From the NCBI GenBank assembly GCA_037349315.1, contig JBAIAC010000051.1, positions 26,200,001-26,264,000 on the forward strand: a stretch of 64,000 nucleotides of DNA, in the 5' to 3' direction. The notes below the pieces were generated by a model, which worked only from the letters and a program-made list of their open reading frames with translations, had not been told where the DNA came from and searched no databases. Positions 10,981 through 22,460 of the stretch are shown piece after piece. How positions within the stretch are numbered: the first letter of the stretch is position 1; every line of letters begins with the position of its first letter. This stretch comes from Chelydra serpentina (Eukaryota; Chordata; Testudines; Chelydridae). Both the position numbers and the translations under genes were made by a program.

Positions 10981-12002
10981 GAATCATAGAATACCAGGGT
11001 TGGAAGAGACTTCAGGAGCTCCTCTAGTCCAACCCCTTACTCAAAGCAGGACCAACACCAACTAAATCATCCCAGCCAGGGCTTTGTCAAGCCTCACCTT
11101 AAAAACCTCCAAGGAAGGAGATTCCACCACCTCCCTAGGTAACCCATTCCAGTGCTTCACCATCCTCCTAGTGAAAACGTTTTTCCTAATATCCAACCTA
11201 AACCTCCCCCACTGCAACTTGAAACCATTACTCCTTGTTCTGTCATTTGGTACCACTGAGAACAGTCTAGATCCATTCTCTTTGGAACCCCCTGTCAGGT
11301 AGTTGAAAGCAGCTATCAAATCCCCCCTCATTCTTCTCTTCTGCAGACTAAAGAATCCCAGTTCCCTCAGCCTCTCCTCATAAATTATGTGCTCCAGCCC
11401 CCTAATCGTTTTTGTTGCCCTCTGCTGGACTCTCCAATTTTTCCACATCCTTCTTCTAATGTGGGGCCCAAAACTGGACACAGTACTCCAGATGAGGCCT
11501 CACCAGTGCTGAATAGAGGGGAATAATCACATCCCTCGATCTGCTGGAAATGCCCCCATTTATACAACCCAAAATGCCATTAGCCTTCTTGGCAACAAGG
11601 GCACACTGTTGACTCATATCCAGCTTCTCATCCACTGTAACCCCTAGGTCCTTTTCTGCAGAACTTCTGCCTAGCCACTCGGTCTCTAGTCTGTAGCAGT
11701 GCATGGGATTCTTCCGTCCTAAGTGCAGGACTCTGCACTTGTCCTTGTTGAGCCTCATCAGATTTCTTTTGGCCCAATCCTCTAATTTGTCTAGGTCCCT
11801 CTGTATCCTATCCCTACCCTCCAGCGTATCTACCACTCCTCCCAGTTTAGTGTCATCTGCAAACTTGCTGAGAGTGTAATCCACGCCATCCTCCAGATCA
11901 TTAATGAAGATATTGAACAAAACCGGCCCCAGGACCGACCCTTGGGGCATTCCACTTGATACCGGCTGCCAACTAGACATTGAGCCATTGATCACTACCT
12001 GT
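10981..12002 (-). mobile_element. CR1 LINE, 3-prime part (minus strand)
   Basis: The 3-prime end is at 10981 with the CR1 tail (on the plus strand aatcatagaataccagggttgg). Upstream on the minus strand lies the C-terminal half of the CR1 reverse transcriptase. [20 protein letters not shown] and [11 protein letters not shown], with the catalytic ADD box, are coded at about 11850-12000. The downstream thumb region follows and ends near 11062. One frame change occurs near 11456-11480. The copy breaks at about 12002, where the more 5-prime RT segment continues on the opposite strand. Confidence 0.85.
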
Positions 12003-12257
12003 TGAGCCCAATCAGGAACAGTCAGCATAGATTCACCAAGGGCAAGTCATGCCTGACTAACCTAATTGCCTTCTATGATGTGATAACTGGCTCTACGGAG
12101 GAGGTGAAAGCAGTGGACGTGTTATTCCTTGACTTTAGCAAAGCTTTTCATACCGTCTCCCACAGTATTCTTGCCAGCAAGTTAAAGAAGTATGGGCTGG
12201 GTGAATGGACTGTAAGGTGGATAGAAAGCTGGCTAGATCGTCAGGCTCAACATGAAG
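12003..12257 (+). mobile_element. CR1 LINE, inverted 5-prime segment
   Basis: The plus strand encodes the RT part that normally precedes the minus-strand half: [18 protein letters not shown], then VLFLDFSKAFHTVSHSIL and TVRWIESWLD. It ends at the codons just before those with which the minus-strand part starts. Both breakpoints share the phrase ggctcaac, so the element was split and its 5-prime part turned round with no loss. The GKSC and FSKAF boxes are the usual CR1 RT motifs. Confidence 0.85.
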
Positions 12258-13914
12258 GGTGAAGCCAGGACACGATCAGAGCCGTCGAGTGAGGAGTCCG
12301 ACAGCACATACAGACTGTTTCTCCCCTAGCAGGGATGACAGGTTGGCATCCCTGGCAGTTCAGGCTGAGATTTTCAAAGGGGCCTAAGGGAGTTGTTATA
12401 ATTTATTTACTGTGACAGCTCAGTCATGGACTAGGCCCCATTGTGGTAGGTGCTGAACAACAGAACAAAAAGATGGTCCCTTCTCTAAAGAGCTTAGGGC
12501 CCTATATCAAAATTCAATAGGTGTTGGGTACCTGACTGTGTACCTGGGACTTGTTATACCATATATACCAAGTTATTCCAAGTTACCCTTTGTCCTGTAA
12601 CCTCTCCTGACTCCTGCTGTAAATATAGACTCATGGGAACTCGATTTTCCAGGGTACGGGCTAATCAAGGTTTTTTTCCGTTGGAGCTCTGAAGGAAATA
12701 ATTGTAGAGCACCTAACGTTTACCTTGTTTGATCCTACCTCAGCGCCAGCTGAAGGCAATCTACTGGGCACAGTGCTTACTCAGCCAGAGAGGAGCCCCT
12801 GTCACACCATAGACACTGACAGGAGCCAAACAGAGAGAGCGTAGTGAGAGAGAGTCAGTCTACACACTGTTGGGTGAACCTCCTTGTAGCGAGGTGAACA
12901 CCGTCTGGCCCCAGTGCACTCTGCTGGGCTGGGAATTGCACAGCAATGTAATGCTGCCACCTGGCTGGTGGTGGTCTCTGCATGGCTGTGAGTCTGGGGC
13001 TCAGGATGTGCAAACCCAGCTTTGCTCCAGGTTGATGCATAAGGTGACCGAAGACAGACTGTACATGCGGAGTGAATTTATCAGTGCTTGCAGAGCAGCA
13101 CCAGCAGCAGTAGCTGTGCTAACTGCACCCAAGAAGGGGTAAGTCAGGTTACTCCCTTGCAGTCCCTTTCCCTGTGCTATTGAGGTGGGAGATTACTCCC
13201 TCCTCTCCCCCACTCCTGAGTCACCTCTGGGTACTTAGGCAGCCATGGCTGAAGCTGCCCTGTCGGATGGAGCTGATCACCCTGCTTGTTGAACTCCTTT
13301 GCCCGTTGGTGTTTTCCACTCATTAATCCCGTTTAATTGTGCAGCCGGCAGAAAGGCTCATTGCAGGTGCAGCCAGGTGGTGTGCATTCAAAGCAGGCCC
13401 TTCAGATAAACAGGGCTAGGCTGCATTACCACCCTGGCCGCTTGCCAGCAGGGAGATAGCCAGGTAACCAAGTTCAGGATCCCTCTCCCGGGCACTCCAC
13501 TGCTCTAATGCAGCAAAGCCTGTGAAAGAGACCAGCCACCAGCAACCACCCCAGGCACCTGTCAGGCTAATTACCTGGCTACCAGCTATCCACTGTGGCC
13601 AGAGACCATCCAGGAGTAGTACCAGGATATGTCTGCTCTGGAGCGGTAAGGTGAAGTTTCCAGCCTAAGGAGACATACCCACTCTAGCTCCAACCCAGCT
13701 ATGGTACTAAAAACAGAAGTGGAGTTGCAGCAGCAGGAAGGGCTAGACACCCCGAGTATGATCTTGTCTGAGACCCTAGGCACGTGCTCAGGTGGGCTAG
13801 CCCCACCGGCTGCTTGCATCGCCGGGGCCACATGCCCATTTTAGTGCATTAGCTGGATCAAAATTAGCAGGGGTAGGTCTATTCAAACTGGAGCCTGCAC
13901 CTTCCAGCTCCAGC
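12258..13914. other. No gene; contains an old L2/MIR-type tail
   Basis: At about 12395-12515 there is a phrase typical of L2/MIR 3-prime ends (ggtaggtgctgaacaacag, agatggtcccttctctaaag). The rest, including the GC-balanced 13150-13900, gives no gene. ORFs of 60-90 codons here have no domain I know. Confidence 0.4.
12395..12515 (+). repeat. Ancient L2/MIR-type repeat fragment
   Basis: Matches the common tail of L2 LINEs and CORE-SINEs by eye: a tgtggtaggtgctgaacaa block followed by aacaaaaagatggtccc and ctaaagagctta. Confidence 0.45.
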
Positions 13915-14670
13915 CAGGGCCAGCTCCAGGCACCAGCCTACCACGCACGTGCTTGGGGCAGCACATGGAGTGGGGCGGCGCTCAGGGTTTTTTGGTTTTT
14001 TTTTTTTAAACATATTGGCGGGCTGTTGGGGCACCCCGCGGCGCTCCAGCCTGAGAGCAGGGCCCCGGCTGGGCTCACCGCCCTCGCCTGGCCGGGAGAG
14101 CGTGACCGCGGCCGGACTCACCGCCATCCCCCCGGCCGCCCGGGAGAGCGGGGCTGCGGCCAGGCTCGCCGCCCGCCCCTGCTGCGCTCCAGCCGCCGGG
14201 GAGAGCGGCACCGCGGCCGGGCTCACCGCCCTCCCCCCGGCCCTCCAGCCACCCAGGAGAGCGGGGCCGTGGCTGGGCTCGCTGCCCACCCCTGCCACGC
14301 TCCGGCCGCCGGGGAGAGTGGTGCTGCGGCCTGGCTCGCTGCCCGCCTCGTGGCGCTACTGCTGCGGAGCCCTCCCCCCGGCTCTCCGGCCACCGGGGAG
14401 AGCGGCGCCGCAGCCTGGCTCACCGCCCACCCCGCGGCGCTCCAGCCGCCAGGGAGAGTGGGGCCGCGGCCGGGCTCGGCGCCCTCCCCTGCCGCGCTCC
14501 CCACCAGCGCCCCGGCCGCGGCAGCGGGGCCTGCTGCGCTCCCTACCCCGGCTGGGGGAACGGGGCAGCGGGCCTGCCGTGCTCCCCTCCAGCACCCCAG
14601 CGGGGGGGGGGGGGGGGGGCGGCGGGTGGCTTTTTTGCCTGGGGCGGCAAAAAAGCCAAAGCCGGCCCTG
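13915..14670. mobile_element. hAT MITE, CAGGGCCGGCTC family, copy A
   Basis: The left end is cagggccagctccaggcacc and the right end is gccaaagccggccctg, so the termini are inverted repeats. The flanks are identical 8-bp target duplications, gctccagc at 13907-13914 and 14671-14678, the length produced by hAT transposases. There is no transposase, so the element is non-autonomous. The middle is very GC-rich and holds a tandem array (see 14065-14500), a T run (13988-14008) and a G run (about 14600-14619). Related copies are at 38341-38702 and 55146-55442. Confidence 0.85.
14065..14500. repeat. 56-bp GC-rich minisatellite inside hAT copy A
   Basis: About eight tandem units of roughly 56 bp follow the pattern gcggccgggctcaccgccc ... 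ccgggagagcggggc, with one unit enlarged near 14340-14400. The apparent long ORFs through it on both strands are products of the repeat and not genes. The other two copies of this MITE lack the array. Confidence 0.7.
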
Positions 14671-15104
14671 GCTCCAGCATATCCATGCCCTCAGATGCAG
14701 CAGTGCCCTAGGAACCCAGCTGAACCACTATGGAGTTCCACGTCCACAAGGCTCAAGTTAGCTACACACTATGGGCCTTGATTCTCACTAACACTTACGT
14801 CCCTTTGCACCTTTCTGGCTGTGTCATGGGGCTTTGCAGCATGTGTAAAATATTAATTATATTAGATTGATTATTTTTCAGGGGTAACTCCACGGATGTC
14901 AGTGGGCCGGATTCTCTTCTGCCTCCTATGTTATGTCATTATTTGCTACTGAGCACTGTGGGTAAGCTGAGCACAATGGTAGGCCTTACTGTTCCCATTT
15001 ACTTCAAAGGAACTAGAGTTAGGGCAATGCTCAGTGCCTTTGAACAGCTCACCCTGAATGTTTTATTACAGCCAGAAAAGCTACCTTTAAAGAAGATTAA
15101 GGTG
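14671..15104. other. Nothing recognised
   Basis: No coding signal. A phrase near 14886-14915 (gtaactccacggatgtcagtg) belongs to the short motif dispersed in this window (see findings). Confidence 0.4.
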
Positions 15105-15780
15105 TGTGGCAAATTGCTGGCACTACTATGATGGGTCCCGTGCTTTCTCTTCTTGTGGGGGGGTTTCAGGGTGCCATTTCTTGCCCCTGAATTGGGGTAT
15201 CAGCTGTCCCACTAGTATCCCAGAGAAGGGGAGTGGAGAGGGAGGGACCCGGGCCTGCCCTCTACTCCGGGTCCCAGCCCAGGGGCCCTAGGATAGCAGA
15301 TAAACCACTTGTACTAGTGATACTTTCCCCGGGGCTCCTTCCCTCTCCTGCTTGTGGGGCTTCCTACCTTCCCTCTGCACAAGCCAGGTGCCCCTTTACC
15401 TAGGGTCTTGGTCTTCTTAGCCCGCCACAGCACTTCTCCAAACTCTCCTCTGCTTTCCTCCAAACTGCTCTCTGCTCCACCACCAATCCACTCTGCTCCC
15501 ACTCCTCCAAACTGCTCTCTGCTCCACCACCAATCCACTCTGCTCCAACTCCTCCAAACTGCACACTGCACTCTGTTCCAACTCCTTCCAACTCCTCCCC
15601 TGTCTGCCTGAAGCAGGGGGTTTTATTAGGTTCCTGAGAGAGCCTTAATTGACTGCAGGTGCTCCAATTAACCTGTAGCCACCCTCCCTAGTCTCCAGGG
15701 AGCCACGCCTTAATTAGCCTAGGGCTTATATATTTCCCCTCTCACACTCTACTACTGCTCCCTGGCCCTCCTGTATCACA
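15105..15780 (-). mobile_element. Gypsy 3-prime LTR (minus strand)
   Basis: On the minus strand the LTR begins TGTGATACAGG (at 15780) and ends TTTGCCACA (at 15105), 676 bp. The internal box cctgggctgggacccggag (about 15270-15290) links it to the LTR at 6323-6960. It contains a tandem duplication of about 47 bp (15455-15550, unit with gctctctgctccaccacc on the plus strand). A TATA-like element (gggaaatatataagcc on the minus strand, about 15726-15741) lies some 45 bp into the LTR. Confidence 0.75.
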
Positions 15781-16290
15781 TATCCCGCTCCCCTGCTCAA
15801 CACCACGGGGTTGGGCTACTTGGGACGAGAGACAGTGTTGTCGTGACAGGCTGTCTGCGTTGCCGTGATGACTTCCAGCTCTATGCTGTATCCGGAAGTG
15901 GAAAGGTTGTAGGGATAGAAACCATCTAGTCACTCGTGCATTTCTTTCCTTGTTTGTGTGCATCCATTAGAGTGGGGCATGGTCTATCACAAGGGTAAAC
16001 TTCCGCCCAAGCAGGTAGTACCGTAGAATCTCCATGGCCCATTTAACCGCTAGGCATTCCTTTTCTACTACGGCATACCGTTGCTCCCTGGGCAGGAGCT
16101 TTCGGCTAAGGTAAAGGATCAGGTGCTCCTCATCCCCCACCATCTGTGAAAGGATGGCCCCAAGTCCTACCTCTAAGGCATCTGTTTGTAGGATGAATTT
16201 CTTTTTGAAATCTGGGACTGCAAAGGGCTGTCCTTAGGTCTGTGAAAGCTTCCTCTGCTGCCTCGGTCCATTTAACTATCACCCTACCTC
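15781..16290 (-). pseudogene. Ty3/gypsy RNase H remnant directly before the LTR
   Basis: On the minus strand, in broken frames, this encodes the connection and RNase H region: VKWTEAAEEAFTDLRTAL near 16260, then the ILQTDA-type start, the LPREQRYAVVEKECLAVKW-type box, then NARVTRWFLSLQPFHFRIQH and HHGNADSLSRQH near 15840. The frame runs through a purine tract (minus strand, 15783-15794) into the LTR. As in the plus-strand copy at 5608-6322, no integrase follows RNase H. The copy is cut off near 16290. Confidence 0.75.
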
Positions 16291-19200
16291 CACTACTCAC
16301 CCTACCTCCACCCCTCTGCACTACAGTCAGGCTGCCTCCTCCATGCTGTCTAGGCAGCTGGAGCATTGACAGCACAGGGAGATGCCTGCCAGTGACATGC
16401 TGCAAACATGTTAACACGGGGCTCTCACAAAATGTTCTCCCCTTCACCCTGTGCAAATCCCATTATCCCCATAACGCATGGGCTGCAGAGAAGAGCAGTG
16501 AGTGACTGGGTGAGCAGTGAGTGACTGAGTGACTTCTTAGTTTTGCCCTATGAATAAAAACCACTTTCTCATCATAACTATAACCAACGGCAACGTTGTG
16601 CTTGTAGGATCAGCCCTGAGCAAGGGGCGAGGTGTCAGCTGCATAGCCCCAGGAACAGCTCCAGGAAGCAGTGGGCCTCAGAGACACACCAATAGATGGA
16701 ATGCTGGTCCTTTCCTTGCAATGAACATTGGCTAAGAGGGGCTGGCGGCCCAAGGAACTCCCAATGTCTGTTTCTCTCTAGGAGACATCTCTCTCCTGCA
16801 CTCAGATCATTATTGCTATTAGACACTAATAATGAAAAACTAAACACAGGGGAGGTAGATGGGTTTTGTGTTTTATGGGCAATGCCATTTCAATTGATCC
16901 ATTCCGAGCATTTCGAGAAAATGGACACCCCTTACACAGACGAAGCCACAGGCTCAAACCATCTCTCAACATTCCATTCAGCTTTTATAATGCTTCCTAT
17001 CGATTTTATACAGAAAACTTAATACATAGGCATTATTGCCATTCAGGGGATCAAAAACAGCACGGATTGTGAATACATGTAAGGCCCAATCTGCAGCGGT
17101 GCTGAGCACCTGCATCTCCCATTGATTTCCAGTGGAGTTGTGGTGAATTAGCACCTCTGAAAATGCGCTCCAAAGCATTTCAAGTTGGATGCCTAAAATG
17201 TAAGGCACCAGAATTAGTAGCCACTGTTGAAAATGTTGGTCCAAGTCTGTTGGCATAAAAATGTGCCTTTAAGTCACAAGGCCCATCCACCAAGCTCCTA
17301 CATCAACATCCTCAGCCGAATTTTGCTCTCATTTACCTGGGTCCCGTCAAAATTAAGGTTAACTGTGTGACCGCGAGGGGAATTTGACCCATAGAATCTC
17401 TTTCAACTCAGGAGACTTGCTGCCTTTCTACAGTGCCTACAAATGCATGTGACCATTTCTTAAGTCAGTAAGAAGGGGACAACATACAATATCTGCCGGC
17501 TGTAAGTACAGTATGTAAGTAGACTTGGCTAGAAGTTAGGAATGTTTATCCTGTGACAAGGAGCTGTAGTATTTTGCTCAGTCAGACTGAAAGACCTCCA
17601 AAGCTTTGTTACACATTCTGAGCAAAATCCATCCTCACTCAACACCTGTGGGAGCTTTGCCAGCGTAAGTCTCGGGTAAGTATGGCAGGTTTTGCCTATC
17701 TATACACAGGAGCCAACACAGAAGGGCAGCCACCTCAGAGTGAATGCAACAACTATTGAGCAGTGCACAGCAACACTATACAGCAATTTAGTGGAGCTGG
17801 AACTTTAAACATTTCAAGGGGTCAGGACTTTGGTTTTATCTTCCCCTGAAAGACAGCATCCCAGCAGCAAGCTGCCTGGGAACTAGCAAAGTACATCAAG
17901 TCCAGTATACAATATCCTTATGCTTCCCTGCAGGCTGGCAGCTGTTAGAATGCTGTGCTATATAAAGCTATGTCTCTCTTGGAATAGCCAAAGTGCCTGA
18001 GATTTTTGCCCTTTGCCCCATTTTACTTTAATTTTTTCAGGAGAGCAAATCTGTATGGCTGTGCGACTCCCTGGGAAATCTTGCTATACACAGCAGTGCT
18101 GAACAATGCAAAGCATCCAAGAAATGATTATTTGGCAAACCTACTAGTATCAAGTTTCTGATTCCACAGAAAGGCGCTTTAAAGAGACAATACAGCATAG
18201 GAACTCTGAAACTAGCACCACTACCTACTGCACACATAACAACCTGGCGGCCCAAGACACAAACAGCCATTTCCCCTAGTAGGCAAACTTCTGTCAGATT
18301 CATCTCTTCTGCCATTCTTCCCCTTGCAATGTTTCCAACGGCTCTTGGTTGAGAGAGGCAAGAGTCAGATTCCAAAAAGTTCAGGGCTGTTGCTCAAATA
18401 ATAATGCTGAAAAGAAGGATCAAAATAGACTCCAGTAGCACAGTCAATGAATATCACTGTATGAATTTATCGGCAACTACAAAATGGTAACGTAACATGC
18501 TCTTCATCCTTTTAAATTCATTTGAAAACAGGACACATTTTGCTGCCACAGATTTGAGCAGTGCATTACTAAAGGGTTTTTCTTCCCACTTTCCCCATCG
18601 CTTCCCCACGCAGGTTTATAATTACAGATGGGAATTTGACAAGTCAGGTTCCGAATAATGGCAAAGTTAAACTCCCTGATGGGAATCAGGGGAAGTTGAA
18701 ATGGTTTTGCAATGCATATTTATTATTGGGGACTTTCAATCACCGAAGTTATATTCTGGAGTTTATCTGCTCAGAAACTTTATCTCTAATGAAAAAAAGA
18801 TTTTTTTTTTTTTTAAAGGAAAACAGAACAAACCCCATCGCTGTCAGTGGAGAAATGCTCACCTGCTTCTCATGCAGAAAAGATACTCTGCAGACTTGGC
18901 AGAAGTTACATGAATATATTATCAAGTGCAAAAATCTGAGTAAGAAGTAGCGAGGAGCAGCATTTCGATTCCATTTAATTGAGGCAAGAGAAGCAGTTTT
19001 AGGATGAACCAGCAAATATGTGTTTTATTGACGGGAATAAGATATAAACACCCTCAGTTACCCACCTCATTATAAGTGCCAAGCCACCTCATCTCACTTC
19101 CTTCTCACTACCAAGCAGTGAAATTTACCCCTGTGCATAGAACTAGCTCAAGACATATGTGACACTAAAATCCCATTTAAGCTCTCAGGGAACCAATGGA

Positions 19201-20836
19201 CTTTGGCCCAAATTTTCAGAAGAGTTCACTAACTCTGGTGCATTAGGTTTTGGTTGCCTAACTCGAGACCCCCTGGGAGTCATTTTCAGAAGGGCTGAGT
19301 CCCCATAACATCACTGTAAATCAGTCGAAGCTGCAAGTGCTCAGCAGCTCTGGACTTGGATGTATTTGCTAGGCCTCTTCATATTGTTTATCCATCACGT
19401 GAACTACAGCAATGGCTGTGAATTGACATTCCTGCATTGAGCCAATCCGAGGCGTTCTAAGTTGAATGGAGTGTTAAGAGGCAATTCGAGCCCTTGGATT
19501 TGTTAATGGATGGACCCATCCAGGAGTAGAACCCAGGTCCTGTCCCTTATCTGTGCAACCATTATCCTTCTCACAGTCCCATATGTCCTAGAGAAGATGC
19601 CAAGTGGAGACAGATGTGCAGACCTGGGCAGACTCCCGCTCCACACTGAACATGAGAAGCCCAGGGCTCTTCTTCTCTCCACTGCAGCTCCTCGAAACAT
19701 TTCCAGTTCCCCCAGCTTTCTCCCCTCCTCCTGCACCCTGCAAATCCGTTGCCCATAAGGCTCCAGCTCAATACTGGCTCACTCCCAGGCAGATGCTCCA
19801 ATATCTGCTGGCTCCCCAAGATCCCTCTCCAACACAGTTCTCCCCTGGCCCAACCAAACTCCAGCACATTGGCCCCTGACACTTTAAGGGCCACTGGTTG
19901 GCCCAGCTGCCTGCCAAGATCTGGGAATCTCCACTTTAAGTCTCATATAGTTCAATTCACATAAAACAGCTTGGGACAGGTTGAACCCCATAGCACATAA
20001 ACCTTCAGGATTTCAAGGGGAGGCTGTTGCTCCACAGTCAGCCCCGAGGAACTCTGAGACCTGGGGACCTATAACCCAGTCCCTGGGTGCTCAGTCAGCA
20101 GGGGGAGTTTAGTTTTGGCAGTTGATAGACATCTCAGAACTGGAAATGGCCCCACATTCACTGGATTCAGTGACCCCCCAGCAGAAATGTGGCCGGGCGA
20201 GGATGTATCACATATGCAAGTAATAGGGATACAAATCATCTCCCTTCTGTTATGTTCCCAAGTCTCTGTACAGTGCAGACTGATTGTGGGAAGGAGCTAG
20301 GATTCATACATTGGAAACACCTTCTTCTACTTCCTCCTAATGCAATTTTTATCTCTGCATTTTATACTCCCTAACAGAAATGGAGATTAACACAATGCAT
20401 AACCCAGACACATCCCCTTCTAGCCACAGAGGTGGGTGGAAGAATGCTGCACTTCGACACTTTGATTAAGGGAAATGACCTGCATACTTAATATTTACAT
20501 TTTGGATAGTTTCATATACAAATTAGTACTTCAGCAAATCCTCCCCATTTCACACCATTGACTCTCTCAGAGATAAACCCCCAAATCAGGCCCTTTCAGG
20601 TGCTTAGTGAAACACCTGGAAATTGAGGCACCTGAAATAACTAGTTGCTTTTAAAAATCTTGGACCAGGATTTTTTAATCAGGGATCAGCAGAATGTTCT
20701 GAAGGAGCTCATGATGTCCGGGACCCATCAATATGACCTTGTTCTCTAGCTGCCTCTGTAAATTAGCTCTGAACACACCTTCCCTTGTCAGTTTTGCTTT
20801 TTTCCTTTCAGAAGCCCGTAGCGTCCTCTGCCTCCG
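16291..20836. other. No recognisable gene
   Basis: About 4.5 kb with ordinary AT content and only short chance ORFs. Fragments near 17070-17250, 19200-19340 and 20560-20680 carry the dispersed motif of the type cagcacctgcatctccc/gaaaat. I see no LTR, TIR or LINE end and cannot support any gene. Confidence 0.45.
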
Positions 20837-21125
20837 CATAGGCACCGACTCCGTGGGTGCTCCGGGGCTGGAGCACCCACGGAGCAAAATTGGTGGGTGC
20901 TCCGCACCCACCGGCAACTCCCCGCCCGCCCCGGACCCGCGGGAAACTTACCAGGCACCGGGAGACGTTGCGGGGGCCCCGCCCCCAACGCTGGGCAACA
21001 TGGCGTCGGGGGCGGGGCCCCGCAACGTCACCCGGCGTCGGGGGCGGGGTCCGGCGTCGGGCGGGGCCCCGCCCCCGACGCCGGGTGACAGCACCCATGG
21101 GCGGGGCTGGAAGTCGGCCCCTATG
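20837..21125. mobile_element. Hairpin hAT-type MITE, CATAGGCRCC family, copy 1
   Basis: The left end cataggcaccgac and the right end gtcggcccctatg form a 13-bp inverted repeat with two mismatches. Just inside the left end, ccgtgggtgctcc and ggagcacccacgg form a perfect 13-bp stem with a 6-base loop. The centre has GC-rich repeats of about 32 bp (gtcgggggcggggccccgc). I cannot match a target duplication here, but the copies at 22461 and 55647 have 8-bp ones, hence the hAT-type call. Confidence 0.65.
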
Positions 21126-22019
21126 CTCCTGAGCCTATCTAGCTAGGAAAGGCTTGGCGTTAACCCTGTTTGGAATTGATCATTTACATCCCATCAAACA
21201 AGCAAAGCTTTGCCAAGTCCACATTTGTTTTGGGTTCTTCCCAGTGCGTATGTCTGTCAGAGGATTTTCTGCTTTTTCACCAGATTTGAGCATGCCTTTT
21301 AGCGTACAAATATTTAAATACCCTTCTGGACTTAAAAGTAATCAGATGTTCTGGTTAAATCCAATGATTAAACCTATCAGCTTTTCAGTCAAAATTCTCA
21401 TATAAAGATTTACGGGCAGTATTTTGTAAATCAGATGTAAAATGTATAATTCAACTTCAAGGAATGCAGATATCCATGTTCGGTGGTTAGTCTGCAGACT
21501 GTACATCGAAGACTGAATGACTACATAAACTCTTCTTTTCCTTCCTACAAAAGATACTCTGAGTTTGTATTTTTATTCCATGCATTAAAAAAACCCAACA
21601 ACATCAACAAAATAAAAAGCTCTCTCTCCACTTTCGGTCCCTACCATCACTCCCAGCCTCTGTTTTACTTGGCATCCCAGAATTCCTCGCTCTTTGGCTT
21701 TCAACTTGGAGAGAGCTAGCTGTGCTGGATTGTTAATTTGCTGCCTCTTGGTGCAATCACATCAACACTTGCATCCCTGGTGCGCTGAGCCATTACACTA
21801 TTTACAATACGCGTCTCATTTTAACAGCAGGAATGAGCGCTGCGCTAGATTTTTAAAAATCGCCCTCCTGACACGTGGGGAAGCCGTGTTACATTCCAGT
21901 GGGTCAAACGTGACATTATCAGGAGAGTTGTTCAGCACCGAGCAATAATGCGCAAAGTTGCAACATGTTCATGAGTGCATCTGAGGCCTGTGCGAACAGA
22001 ATTGTGAAATACACTACGT
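21126..22019. other. Nothing recognised
   Basis: AT-rich sequence with no coding signal and no repeat boundary. Confidence 0.4.
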
Positions 22020-22275
22020 AGCAGCCCTCCTGTTTCCCTAGGGATTCCATCAATGTAGCTGTTGTAGCACGGGGAATGGTAGTGGAGGCACAGCTTAGCT
22101 GTGCCAAGTACAAATCCGCCTGAAACTGGTTGGTAGCTACTCGGCATGGCTCAGCCGTGCCTCCGCTGCTGCTTCCTGTGCTACCGCGGCTACACTGCTA
22201 ATTATACTTGAGCTAGCGTGAGTACGTATATGAGAGCAGGGGATTCACACCCTTAGATTGTGTAGTGCAGACATA
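22020..22275. repeat. MITE-like element ending in gcagacatagcc
   Basis: The right end (gattgtgtagtgcagacatagcc, about 22257-22279) and the internal phrases gctacactgctaat and gagctagcgtgagtacg match the palindromic elements whose left ends are seen at 46203 and 62735. The family has termini of the type ggctacatctacac. The class is uncertain (PIF/Harbinger-like by terminus). Confidence 0.4.
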
Positions 22276-22460
22276 GCCACAGATACAGACATGGATACAT
22301 CCGCACAGCGCTCTGATCCTCATCTGAGTTACTTTTTTTTTTTTTTACATTACAGCATGCAAAAATATGAAGAGCCACCTTCACCCTAAACGTGGTGCTC
22401 ATCGCTGAATGTCTCTGATCTCCGTTACAACTGCATAAAAAAAGTGTACACTCCATTGAC

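Noticed and set aside
11084..11302. Plus-strand ORFs opposite CR1 reverse transcriptase (also at 22613 and 42956)
   Set aside because: They recur in each CR1 copy as antisense shadows of the RT gene.
13949..14781. Long overlapping ORFs (up to 270 codons) in GC-rich sequence, possible CpG-island gene
   Set aside because: They are open on both strands in several frames because of the 56-bp minisatellite inside a hAT MITE with a perfect target duplication. Composition is Ala/Pro/Gly/Arg only.
20829..21133. 8-bp target duplication for hairpin MITE copy 1
   Set aside because: The flanks tgcctccg and ctcctgag agree at only half of the positions.
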